This document shows positions 8,203-15,230 of a DNA stretch of 64,000 bases, piece after piece. The notes beneath the pieces are model-generated. The model was not told the origin of the DNA, searched no databases, and saw only the letters and a list, made by a program, of their open reading frames with translations. Made by a program: the position numbers and the translations under genes. This stretch comes from Crossiella sp. S99.2. GTDB taxonomy: Bacteria; Actinomycetota; Actinomycetes; Mycobacteriales; Pseudonocardiaceae. The DNA lies in NCBI RefSeq assembly GCF_023094165.1, contig NZ_JALMDK010000017.1, positions 62,001 to 126,000 of the forward strand. The letters are read 5' to 3'. Positions within the stretch are counted from its first letter, which is position 1. Every line of letters begins with the position of its first letter.

Positions 8203-9393
8203 TCAGCCCTGGACCGTGTCGAGCAGGCCGATTCGCGCGCAGGCTCGGGCGAGTTGCACGTTCGTATCCTGATCATATTCGGCAACCAGGCGGCCGGCTG
8301 ACCTTGCTGACTCCATCGTGCGAACCTCCTCGACCAGCAGCCGGGGAAAGTTGAACTTGTGGCCGTTCACCTCGACCCTGAGCGTATCCTCGGGTGCCGC
8401 CCCGACAACGTCGATCGGCGTCGACGGCACCTTCATCACCATCGTCATCGAAGTGATGTGATCGATTCTGGACTGATCGGCGAAAAAGGTGCCGACCTTC
8501 GCACCGACCTGCTGGATCGGGCTGCTGACGAGGTCGCGCACAGTTCGCCGTAGGTCGAGTTTTGCGCACCGGTTCGACAGTGCGACCAGTTGATCCCGCA
8601 ACTTGACCGTGAGTTCTTCCTCCCGCTCAGCACTGAGCAGCGGGAAGTCGCCGAACTCCGGATCCGCGGCCACCACAGACTGTACGACCTCGGCAACCAG
8701 GTCACGCCAGTGCCGAGGGCGCACCATGACCGACAGATGCAATGACACATTATCGTCGGATGCGGCCACATGAGGCGTGTTGTACGGCAGATAAAGGACG
8801 TCACCTGGTTCAAGCGAGGTCTCGATCACGGGCTCGCCCAGTTCCTCCATAGTGAACCACTGTGCGTCACCAGGGCGTTCTGGACCAGTGGGCCAGACCT
8901 TCCAGTGCTTCGTTCCCTCAAGCTGGATCACGAATACCTCAACCGAGTCGTAGTGCGGCGAGAACCCCCGTCGCCCGGCTGGCGTTACGAATGCGACAAC
9001 ATCACTGCGACACGAGAACCGCTCACCCAGCTTGCCGGCAAAGGTACGCATGGTGGGCAGAAAGTGATTCAACGAATTCCACGTGATTGTCGCACCAGTC
9101 CGAAAGTGCTCAATAACATGCTCCGGAACGATCGCGTCGTTTACATAGTCGGTCTGCACCCGAAGCTGAGACGTATAGGTTTTCTCGAACACCCGACTGC
9201 CACCCTTGGTGATATCGATATAGGGTGGACGTATGACCTCAGCATGCAGCAGATGATCCAAGTCGCCAAGCGACAACACCGCACGGGAATCCCCTTCTAC
9301 CGCAGCTCGCCGCAGCCACGGCTTCCTGTTGAAGTACTCTGAAAAAAACTCATCCTCCGACCCCAGGACCTCGGACAGGGTTAGCGCTCGCAT
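8203..9393 (-). CDS. JmjC/cupin-4 Fe(II)/2-oxoglutarate oxygenase (first copy)
   Basis: 396 residues from the ATG at 9393, preceded by AGGGAG with normal spacing. An upstream frame to 9462 crosses the hairpin and is not used. The N-terminus (LSEVLGSEDEFFSEYFNRKPWLRR) is the usual start of ROX-type JmjC proteins. Metal ligands are HYD (His147, Asp149) in FSPHYDSVEVFVIQLEGTKHWKVW, and His208 in LYLPYNTPH. A winged-helix-like C-terminal region follows, as in bacterial ribosomal oxygenases. It is the first enzyme gene after the 20-codon peptide gene, separated from it by a 13-bp stem hairpin. It probably hydroxylates that peptide, but which residue cannot be read from sequence. Confidence 0.83.
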   Translation of the reverse strand: MRALTLSEVLGSEDEFFSEYFNRKPWLRRAAVEGDSRAVLSLGDLDHLLHAEVIRPPYIDITKGGSRVFEKTYTSQLRVQTDYVNDAIVPEHVIEHFRTGATITWNSLNHFLPTMRTFAGKLGERFSCRSDVVAFVTPAGRRGFSPHYDSVEVFVIQLEGTKHWKVWPTGPERPGDAQWFTMEELGEPVIETSLEPGDVLYLPYNTPHVAASDDNVSLHLSVMVRPRHWRDLVAEVVQSVVAADPEFGDFPLLSAEREEELTVKLRDQLVALSNRCAKLDLRRTVRDLVSSPIQQVGAKVGTFFADQSRIDHITSMTMVMKVPSTPIDVVGAAPEDTLRVEVNGHKFNFPRLLVEEVRTMESARSAGRLVAEYDQDTNVQLARACARIGLLDTVQG

Positions 9394-9434
9394 AGCCGTC
9401 TCCCTAACAGACGTTGCAGAATTCAAAGCAAGGC

Positions 9435-9468
9435 GCCTGGGTGGCGCACAAACGCGCGCCACCCAGGC
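9435..9468 (-). terminator. Hairpin between peptide gene and oxygenase gene (attenuator-like)
   Basis: A perfect 13-bp inverted repeat: GCCTGGGTGGCGC at 9435-9447 and its complement at 9456-9468, with an 8-base loop. It lies 11 bp after the stop of the 20-codon gene and 41 bp before the oxygenase start, with no T-run. Such hairpins after RiPP precursor genes stabilise the precursor mRNA or allow only part of the transcripts to read through into the enzyme genes. The effect here is inferred. Confidence 0.7.
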
Positions 9469-9479
9469 TTGTCATGAAA

Positions 9480-9542
9480 TCAGAAGATCGAATTACAGGC
9501 GCGGAGTTCGATGGACTCCTCAACCAGCTCAATCTTGACCAT
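9480..9542 (-). CDS. Candidate 20-residue RiPP precursor peptide
   Basis: A 21-codon frame (ATG at 9542, TGA at 9480-9482) encoding MVKIELVEES then IELRACNSIF. A GGGGGG run seven bases before the ATG is an excellent ribosome-binding site, the same G-rich style as other genes of this locus. The first half is acidic and hydrophobic, like a short leader. The C-terminal RACNSIF holds the only Cys, plus Ser, Asn and Arg that could be modified. It is the first gene of the operon, followed by a strong hairpin and then oxygenase, exporter and oxygenase genes. Its length is far below usual LanM substrates (50-80 residues), so it may be the substrate of the oxygenases only, or the start of a new minimal RiPP class. 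I do not recognise the family. Confidence 0.62.
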   Translation of the reverse strand: MVKIELVEESIELRACNSIF

Positions 9543-10187
9543 TGATACACCCCCTTCACAACGAGGCAACTTTTCCCGCATTCCAACGGAAAACCTGCGC
9601 CCTCGCGGCGCAAAAGGCAGGCACACAAAGCCACATCACAAAGAAGAAGACATCACCACAGCAACAACACGCTGTCACCGAAAAGACGTCGGATCGCGCT
9701 TAATCCCCCTTGCAACAATGCCTTCGCTGATCGCCCCCCTAGGCAATTCGGACTGTACTCACGCCGCCACGAGCCTGTCAACATCAACCACACTGAATGG
9801 CGCGGCCACACACTGGAAAGCACCCGCCGTATACGCAACAAACACAGGAGGAGCCAAGCACTGGTGGCCTCCTGAGACGGAGAAAGGGTGTTCAGGCTCA
9901 ATCCACGAGAACTGCCTTGAACTTCCAGCGCACTACCGCCGCCGGGACCACGGCGATCGGCACCCTGCCTCGCTGCCCAGCCTGTTCAATCGGCTACTCG
10001 GCTGCCCGGCGCCACTGGCTGATCACCGGCCAGCACCACAACGAACTCCCAGCATCTCCGACACTCGCGACAGAGCCAGAACCGGCCGCGGGTTGACAGC
10101 TGACTGATCGGAGGTCTGACCGCACTCTACGTCGAGATCACTCGATCACGTTGATCCGCAGGCACAGTCCGAGCAGGACCTAGTCGA
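9543..10187. other. 645-bp gap without a convincing gene
   Basis: Besides the candidate promoter at 9752-9781, this stretch is unusually rich in A and C on the plus strand (9620-9870) compared with the surroundings. The 9797-10096 plus-strand frame contains a CPAC motif but has no ribosome-binding site and no recognisable family, so I do not call it. The gap separates the RiPP operon from the convergent end of the GGDEF/EAL gene, and it probably marks the right border of the RiPP locus. Confidence 0.5.
9752..9781 (-). promoter_or_regulatory. Candidate sigma-70-type promoter for the peptide/oxygenase operon
   Basis: Read leftward, TTGACA (9781-9776) is followed after 18 bp by TACAGT (9757-9752). 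This would place transcription start near 9745 and leave a leader of about 200 nt before the peptide gene. Within the leader a GC-rich GCGCC-N5-GGCGC-type element (about 9599-9613) could fold. No other -35/-10 pair of similar quality was seen in the gap. Confidence 0.42.
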
Positions 10188-12260
10188 CTAGGGCTTGATG
10201 GCGGGCTGTTCCGGGGTCTCCGCCGGCATCGGCAACGCGCGCCGGATGCCGTTCTGCTGTTCCTTGCGCTCGGCCAGCACCACCGGCAACGGCCGTGGCC
10301 GCCCCAGGTGGAAGCCCTGTGCGACCCGCACGCCGAGCCGGGTGAGCGCTTCGACCTGGGTCGGCCGCTCGACCCACTCCGCCACCGCGGACAGGCCAAG
10401 GCCGCGGGCGATCTCCATGATGCCGGTGACCAGCACGCCGTCCCTGCTGCCGGTGTCGATGCCGCGGACGAACTCGCCGTCGATCTTCAACCCGGTGATC
10501 GGCAGGTGCTTGAGGTGCACGAACGAACCGAAGCCGGAACCGAAGTCGTCCAGGGTGATCCGGCAGCCGATGGCGCGCAGTTGTTCGGCCAGGTGGCGGG
10601 CGGCGTCCAGGTTGGTCACCGCGGCGGTCTCGGTGATCTCCAGGCCCAGGCGGCCGGGGGCAACACCGGCGCTGGCCAGGCGGTCCAGCACGAACGCGGC
10701 GAAGTCCTCGTCCTCCAGGGTGCGGCCGGAGACGTTGACGTTGAAGCGCAGCATCGGATCCGGGTTCTGCACCAGCTGGTCGATGGCCTCGCCGAGCACC
10801 CAGCGGTCGATGTCGTGCACCAGGTTGCTGCGCTCGGCCGCGGGCAGGAACTCGGCCGGGCCCGGGGTCGGCGAGTGGCCGTCCTCCAGGCGCAGCAGCA
10901 GTTCGTAGCCGACTGTGCGCGAGGTCCGCAGGTTCACCATCGGCATCGCGTGCAGGGCGAAGCCGCCGCGTTCCAGCGCGCGGCGCAGCCGGTCCAGCAC
11001 CGAGACCCGCTTGGCGGTGTCGGCGTAGTGCGCCGGATCGTAGACGGTGACCCGGTTGCGGCCGTTGCCCTTGGAGGCGTACAGCGCCAGGTCCGCGTTG
11101 GCCAGCACCGCTTCCCAGCCACCGGCCCGGTCGAAGCGGGCCACGCCGGTGCTGGCGGTCATCCGGGTGGCCGCGCCACCGGCGACCACCGACAGCGCGG
11201 CGACCGCGGCGCCCAGCCGTTCGGCGATCTCCACCGCCTCCTCGGTCGCGATCCCGGGCAGCACCACGGCGAACTCGTCGCCGCCGAGCCTGCCGAGCAG
11301 CTGACCGGGCCGCAGCTTCTCCCGCAGCGCCGCGCCCAGGGTGCGCATCACGCGGTCGCCGACGGCGTGCCCGCGCAGGTCGTTCACATCCTTGAAGTTG
11401 TCCAGGTCCAGCAACAGCAGCGTGCCGTCCGCGCCGGAGGCCAGTTGCCGCTCCAGCTCCCTGGTCAGCGCGCGCCGGTTGGGCAGCCCGGTCAACGGGT
11501 CCTCATCGGCCATCCGCAGCAGCTCGCTGTGCAACTGCCGGGACTGGGTGACATCCCGCGCGGTGCCCAGCATCCGGTCCGGGGCGCCGGCGGCGTCGCA
11601 GATGACCTCGCCGAAGCACTCGAAGATCCGCTGTTCACCGTTGTCCGCGCGGCAGATCCGGTGCGTGTAGGAGAACTTCTCGCCGGTGTCCAGGGACTGC
11701 TGGATCGCCCGGTCCACCAGCGGCCGGTCCTCCGGCGGCACCAGCGCCAGGTAGCCGGCGTAGGTCAGCGCCGCGCCCGGCTCGTAGCCGAGCATCTCCA
11801 GCAGCGCCTCCGACCAGAGCACCCGGTCGTCGTTGACGAACCACTCCCAGTTGCCCATCTGCCCGAGCACCTGGGCCCGGTGCAATGCCTGGGCCTGGTG
11901 CACGGCCTGCAACTCGCGGTCCCGCCACTGGGTGATGTCCGCGGCCCGGTAGAGCAGCTCGTGCCCGGACTCCAGCGCGGTGCAGGTGATCTCCAGCCAG
12001 GTCGGCGGCTCGCCGGTGGAGTTGGGGGCCAGCACCGGCTCCCCCTTGGAGGGGCCGTCGGGCACGCCGGGCAGCAGCGCGGGCAGCGACCGGCCCAGCG
12101 CCTGCTCCTCCGGGATCCGCAGCAGGTTCGCGAAGGCCGGGTTGAGCCAGCGCAGTCTGCCGCCGAGGTCGGTGACCGCCACGCCGAAGTCGACGGTGCG
12201 CAGCACCGCCTCCGCGCCGACCTGGTCCGTCACCTGCGCCTCCTTACCGCCGGGCGCCAT
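10188..12260 (-). CDS. PAS-GGDEF-EAL cyclic-di-GMP turnover protein
   Basis: 690 residues. Two PAS-like sensory domains come first (about 10-120, with GVAVTDLGGRLRWLNPAFANLL, and 125-250, with WFVNDDRVLWSEALLEMLGY). The GGDEF domain follows with an intact LGGDEFAVVLPG (diguanylate cyclase active site), then an EAL domain with YELLLRLEDG, NVSGRTL, LGLEITETA, ITLDDFGSGFGS and LKIDGEFVRGI, all the residues expected for a phosphodiesterase. It could make and break c-di-GMP under PAS control. The ATG at 12260 is chosen because GGGAG lies six bases upstream; ATGs at 12266 and 12278 are alternatives. No membrane segment is seen, so it is cytoplasmic. In actinomycetes c-di-GMP governs development through BldD. 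Confidence 0.9.
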   Translation of the reverse strand: MAPGGKEAQVTDQVGAEAVLRTVDFGVAVTDLGGRLRWLNPAFANLLRIPEEQALGRSLPALLPGVPDGPSKGEPVLAPNSTGEPPTWLEITCTALESGHELLYRAADITQWRDRELQAVHQAQALHRAQVLGQMGNWEWFVNDDRVLWSEALLEMLGYEPGAALTYAGYLALVPPEDRPLVDRAIQQSLDTGEKFSYTHRICRADNGEQRIFECFGEVICDAAGAPDRMLGTARDVTQSRQLHSELLRMADEDPLTGLPNRRALTRELERQLASGADGTLLLLDLDNFKDVNDLRGHAVGDRVMRTLGAALREKLRPGQLLGRLGGDEFAVVLPGIATEEAVEIAERLGAAVAALSVVAGGAATRMTASTGVARFDRAGGWEAVLANADLALYASKGNGRNRVTVYDPAHYADTAKRVSVLDRLRRALERGGFALHAMPMVNLRTSRTVGYELLLRLEDGHSPTPGPAEFLPAAERSNLVHDIDRWVLGEAIDQLVQNPDPMLRFNVNVSGRTLEDEDFAAFVLDRLASAGVAPGRLGLEITETAAVTNLDAARHLAEQLRAIGCRITLDDFGSGFGSFVHLKHLPITGLKIDGEFVRGIDTGSRDGVLVTGIMEIARGLGLSAVAEWVERPTQVEALTRLGVRVAQGFHLGRPRPLPVVLAERKEQQNGIRRALPMPAETPEQPAIKP

Positions 12261-12322
12261 CGTCATCTCCCTGTGCACACGCGGGCAAGAGCCCTCCGTC
12301 GGGCTCCGAGTTCCGTTGCCGA

Positions 12323-12679
12323 CTATCGCAGCCGCTCCAGACCTCGGGCAGAGTCAACCAGACCCGCCGCCATTCGACGCAACTCGGCAAGCTCCACGCC
12401 GTCCTCAGCCGCGGTCATGACGTCCTCGGCCGCGCAGCGTAGCTGGAACAACCGGTCCTGGAGATCGGCGAGTTCGGCCGCGGAGAGCACCACCGCGTCC
12501 TCGGGCAGTCCACCGCGCTGCACCTGGGTACGTCGTTCATAAGCCCGTTGCCGGCAGGCCTGGCCACAGTAGCGACGGGGTCGGCCGATGCGGCCGGAAC
12601 CGGGTAACGGACGTCCGCACCACGCGCAATGCCGCACCTCGTGCCTGCGCGTGAACGGCACCCCGGAGACCACCTCCAT
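12323..12679 (-). CDS. Small zinc-ribbon hypothetical protein
   Basis: 118 residues. The N-terminal part carries a Cys4 pattern: HCAWCGRPL, then RYCGQACRQRAYERR, with basic residues between, which suggests a treble-clef or ribbon zinc site that binds nucleic acid. The C-terminal half (VVLSAAELADLQDRLFQLRCAAEDVMTAAEDG...LRRMAAGLVDSARGLERLR) is predicted helical, perhaps coiled coil. It is adjacent to and divergent from the GDPD gene; their longest frames overlap by a few bases. It has a normal high-GC codon pattern, so it looks like a real gene. The function is unknown. Confidence 0.65.
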   Translation of the reverse strand: MEVVSGVPFTRRHEVRHCAWCGRPLPGSGRIGRPRRYCGQACRQRAYERRTQVQRGGLPEDAVVLSAAELADLQDRLFQLRCAAEDVMTAAEDGVELAELRRMAAGLVDSARGLERLR

Positions 12680-12746
12680 GGGTGAAGACGCTAGTCGGAC
12701 CCGGCCTGCTCACCCACACGCCACGCCGCCGGTGCACACTCACACG

Positions 12747-13544
12747 GTGCTGCCTCACCTCCCGACCCCCGCGCACCCGTACCTGGACGGCCCCTACCCG
12801 CGTGCCTTCGCCCACCGCGGCTGGCACCTGGACGAGCTGGCCGGCATGGAGAACTCGCTGAGCGGCTTCCGACGAGCCGTAAAAGAAGGGTTCAGTTACC
12901 TGGAGACCGACGTGCACGCGACCAGCGACGGCGTGGTCGTGGTGCACCACGACGACCTGCTGGACCGCACCACCGACGGTGTCGGCGCGGTCGCCGATCA
13001 GCTGTGGGCCTCGGTCAAACAGGCCAAGGTGGGCGGCGTCGAGCCGATCGCCCGACTGGAAGACCTGCTGGAGGAACTGCCGGAGGCCTACCTCAACGTC
13101 GACGTCAAGTCCGACTCCGCGGTCGCCCCGGTGCTGCGCCTGCTGCAACGGCTCGGGGCCTGGGACCGGGTCGCCCTGGCCTCCTTCTCCGAACGGCGGC
13201 TGGCCCGGCTGCGCAGGCTGGCCGGACCACGGCTGATGACCGCGCTCGGACCGCGTTCGGCCGGGCTGCTGTGGGCGGGTGGCCGGATCCGGCCGCTGGC
13301 GGCGAAGGCGCTGGTCAAGGGCAGCTTGGCGCAGGTCCCGGCCACCGCGGGCAAGCTGACGGTGGTGGACCAGCGGTTCGTGGCCGCCGCGCACCGGCTG
13401 GGCATCGAGGTGCACGTGTGGACCATCGACACCACCGAGGAGATGACCGCCCTGCTGGAGGTCGGCGTGGACGGCCTGGTCACCGACCGCCCCGACCTGC
13501 TCCGCGAAGTCCTGCGGTCCCGCTCCCAGTGGCCCGCCGGCTGA
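12747..13544 (+). CDS. Glycerophosphodiester phosphodiesterase (GDPD family)
   Basis: 265 residues from the GTG at 12747. The family signatures are in order: AFAHRGW, ENSLSGFRRAVKEGFSYLETDVHATSDGVVVVHHDD (catalytic His and Glu/Asp metal ligands), DRTTDG, VDVKSDS and a C-terminal VHVWTIDTTEEMTALLEVGVDGLVTDRPD. It hydrolyses glycerophosphodiesters to glycerol-3-phosphate and an alcohol. Upstream in-frame starts at 12678 and 12732 exist; the one at 12678 would overlap the divergent zinc-ribbon gene, and homologues start close to the HPYLDG motif. No signal peptide is seen, so it is probably cytoplasmic. Confidence 0.85.
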   Translation: MLPHLPTPAHPYLDGPYPRAFAHRGWHLDELAGMENSLSGFRRAVKEGFSYLETDVHATSDGVVVVHHDDLLDRTTDGVGAVADQLWASVKQAKVGGVEPIARLEDLLEELPEAYLNVDVKSDSAVAPVLRLLQRLGAWDRVALASFSERRLARLRRLAGPRLMTALGPRSAGLLWAGGRIRPLAAKALVKGSLAQVPATAGKLTVVDQRFVAAAHRLGIEVHVWTIDTTEEMTALLEVGVDGLVTDRPDLLREVLRSRSQWPAG

Positions 13545-13550
13545 CCCCTT

Positions 13551-13621
13551 CCCGTCGACTTGGGCCAACTCGTACGCCCGGTTTGCCCAACTTGGCGTAC
13601 CAGTTGGGCCAACTCGACGGG
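13551..13621. repeat. Large inverted repeat (TTGG-CCAA family), likely bidirectional terminator
   Basis: Arms 13551-13578 and 13594-13621 are complementary in 25 of 28 positions by my reading. They contain CCCGTCGA, TTGGGCCAAC and GTACGCC, with a 15-base loop. It lies between the convergent GDPD and Rpf-like genes, filling almost all of the intergenic space. The same sequence words recur at 20.0 kb and 22.7 kb. Confidence 0.75.
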
Positions 13622-13629
13622 TGCGGCGG

Positions 13630-14256
13630 CTAGCGCGGGGGTTTGCCGGTCCAGGCTGCGGACCAGGTCTTCGGGCCGAGCAGGCCGGAGTCCTTGATGC
13701 CGTTGGCGCGTTGCAGGTCCAGCACCGCGGCCTTGGTCTTGTCCTGGTAGCAGCCGGTGCCGGTGAAGCCGTAGCCGTAGGCGTTCATCCGCAGCTGCCA
13801 GGTGCGCAACGCCGGATGGCAGTCCCCCGGCCCGAACACCCGGCCGGGCCACACCGGCGTTTTGGCGCCGCTGATGTAACTGGCCTCGCCGTAGTCGGGT
13901 ACCCGCTTGCTGCGCGCGTCCCGGTCAGCGCGCAGGCCGAGCTTGCCCGCGCACTCCCAGGGCTGCCAGCCACGCATCCGGTACAGGTAGAGCGCCCGGA
14001 AGTCCTGTTCGGCCGGACTGGCCTGATGCGGCAGGCCGCTGCCGCCGACACTGCGCCAGGTGGGCAGGTCGAACTGGTAGGCGCCGTAGTAGCCGCTGCC
14101 GGTGTCCACGTGGTACCGGTCGGTGGACTCGCACATCCGTAACCGCTGCCAGTCCACTGTGGACGGATCAGCGGCCGCGGTGGCACCGAAGGCGAACAGG
14201 GCCGCACCCGTGGCGAGCAGCACGGCAACCAGTCGGAGCGGTCCCGGTCTGTCCAT
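13630..14256 (-). CDS. Secreted Rpf-like transglycosylase with peptidoglycan-binding domain
   Basis: 208 residues from the ATG at 14256. A signal peptide (LRLVAVLLATGAALFAFGATAAADP) is followed by an Rpf-type lysozyme-like domain, with WQRLRMCESTDRYHVDTGSGYYGAYQFDLPTWRSVGGSGLPHQASPAEQDFRALYLYRMRGWQPWECAGKLG. The Glu after MC is the expected catalytic acid, and the two Cys flank the domain as in Rpf. The C-terminal part (FGPGDCHPALRTWQLRMNAYGYGFTGTGCYQDKTKAAVLDLQRANGIKDSGLLGPKTW) is a PG_binding_1 repeat. It probably cleaves cell-wall glycan during resuscitation or growth. It is convergent with the GDPD gene across the inverted repeat. Confidence 0.88.
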   Translation of the reverse strand: MDRPGPLRLVAVLLATGAALFAFGATAAADPSTVDWQRLRMCESTDRYHVDTGSGYYGAYQFDLPTWRSVGGSGLPHQASPAEQDFRALYLYRMRGWQPWECAGKLGLRADRDARSKRVPDYGEASYISGAKTPVWPGRVFGPGDCHPALRTWQLRMNAYGYGFTGTGCYQDKTKAAVLDLQRANGIKDSGLLGPKTWSAAWTGKPPR

Positions 14257-14329
14257 AGTGGACACGGTAGGACTTGATCACACCGGTCACAACCGCGGCA
14301 CGAGTACCGGAACGGTCACGAACTAGGCT

Positions 14330-15094
14330 GTGCGGGTGAACGAACTGACCCTGACCGTCCTGGGCAACGCCACGCCCTACCCCACCCGGGACAACCCCTG
14401 CTCCGGCTACCTCGTCACCAACGGGGACACCCGGGTCTGGATGGACGCGGGCACCGGCACCCTCGGCCCGCTGCAGCACCACACCGGCCTGGCCGGGCTG
14501 ACCGCGATCTGGATCTCGCACGCGCACGCCGACCACACCGCCGACCTGCTCACCGCCTACTACGCGCTGCGCTACGCCGACATCGACCGGGACCCGCTGC
14601 CGCTGTACTGCCCGCCGGGCCTGGCCGACCGCCTGGCGAACTTCCTGACCAACGGCCCGGAGCGCAGCCCGGTGGAGTCCGCCTTCGCCATCCATGAGCT
14701 GCACGACGGCCACCAGGTCCAGCTCGGCGAGCTGACCCTGACCAGTCGCGCGGTCGAGCACGGCATCCCGGCCTTCGGCGTCCGGGTCGAGTCCCCCGAT
14801 GCCTGCCTGGTCTTCTCCGGCGACACCGCGGCCTGCCCCGCGCTGACCGAGCTGGCCAGTGGCTGCGATCTGCTCCTGTGCGAGGCCGAGAGCGACCGGC
14901 GCCCCGCGGACGAGCCGCCGGTGCACCACACCCCGGAGGACGCGGGAGAGACCGCACAGGCCGCCGGCGCACGTCGTCTGCTGCTGACTCACCTGGGCCG
15001 CTCGGTCTCCCCGGATGACGCGGTGACCCGGGCGGCGGCGCGGTTCACCGGGCCGGTGGAGTTCGCCGAACCGGGCTCGCACATCACGGTCTGA
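14330..15094 (+). CDS. MBL-fold metal-dependent hydrolase (RNase Z-like)
   Basis: 254 residues. It has the metallo-beta-lactamase signature ISHAHADHTADL, further ligands in EHGIPAFGVRV and FSGDTA, and a final LLLTHLGR. The N-terminus LTVLGNATPYPTRDNPCSGYLV is the usual opening of the RNase Z/cAMP-phosphodiesterase branch. The substrate is unknown. Start codons GTG at 14330 and 14336 are both possible, with no strong Shine-Dalgarno sequence. It is divergent from the Rpf-like gene and followed 136 bp later by an MFS gene on the same strand. Confidence 0.82.
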   Translation: MRVNELTLTVLGNATPYPTRDNPCSGYLVTNGDTRVWMDAGTGTLGPLQHHTGLAGLTAIWISHAHADHTADLLTAYYALRYADIDRDPLPLYCPPGLADRLANFLTNGPERSPVESAFAIHELHDGHQVQLGELTLTSRAVEHGIPAFGVRVESPDACLVFSGDTAACPALTELASGCDLLLCEAESDRRPADEPPVHHTPEDAGETAQAAGARRLLLTHLGRSVSPDDAVTRAAARFTGPVEFAEPGSHITV

Positions 15095-15104
15095 GGTGAT
15101 CCAC

Positions 15105-15141
15105 CGTGACGAATTGGGGGTAAATACTCGGATTCGTCACG
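15105..15141. promoter_or_regulatory. Perfect 10-bp inverted repeat upstream of MFS gene
   Basis: CGTGACGAAT at 15105-15114 and its complement at 15132-15141 flank a 17-base AT-richer spacer (tgggggtaaatactcgg). It lies just after the MBL gene stop and 90 bp before the next start. It could be an operator or a weak terminator; the spacer is long for a terminator loop. Confidence 0.5.
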
Positions 15142-15230
15142 ACTCGCTTGCGGGCTGGCCGGTTCGTCATCCACGGCCAGTACAGTCCCCCCACTGCGCG
15201 GGCACGGCACACCGCGCCGGGAGGTCGGGG

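Noticed and set aside
9797..10096. 99-codon plus-strand frame with a CPAC motif between the RiPP operon and the GGDEF/EAL gene
   Set aside because: No ribosome-binding site at its start, no family resemblance, and amino-acid composition (Thr, Gln, Arg rich) typical of chance frames in AC-rich DNA.
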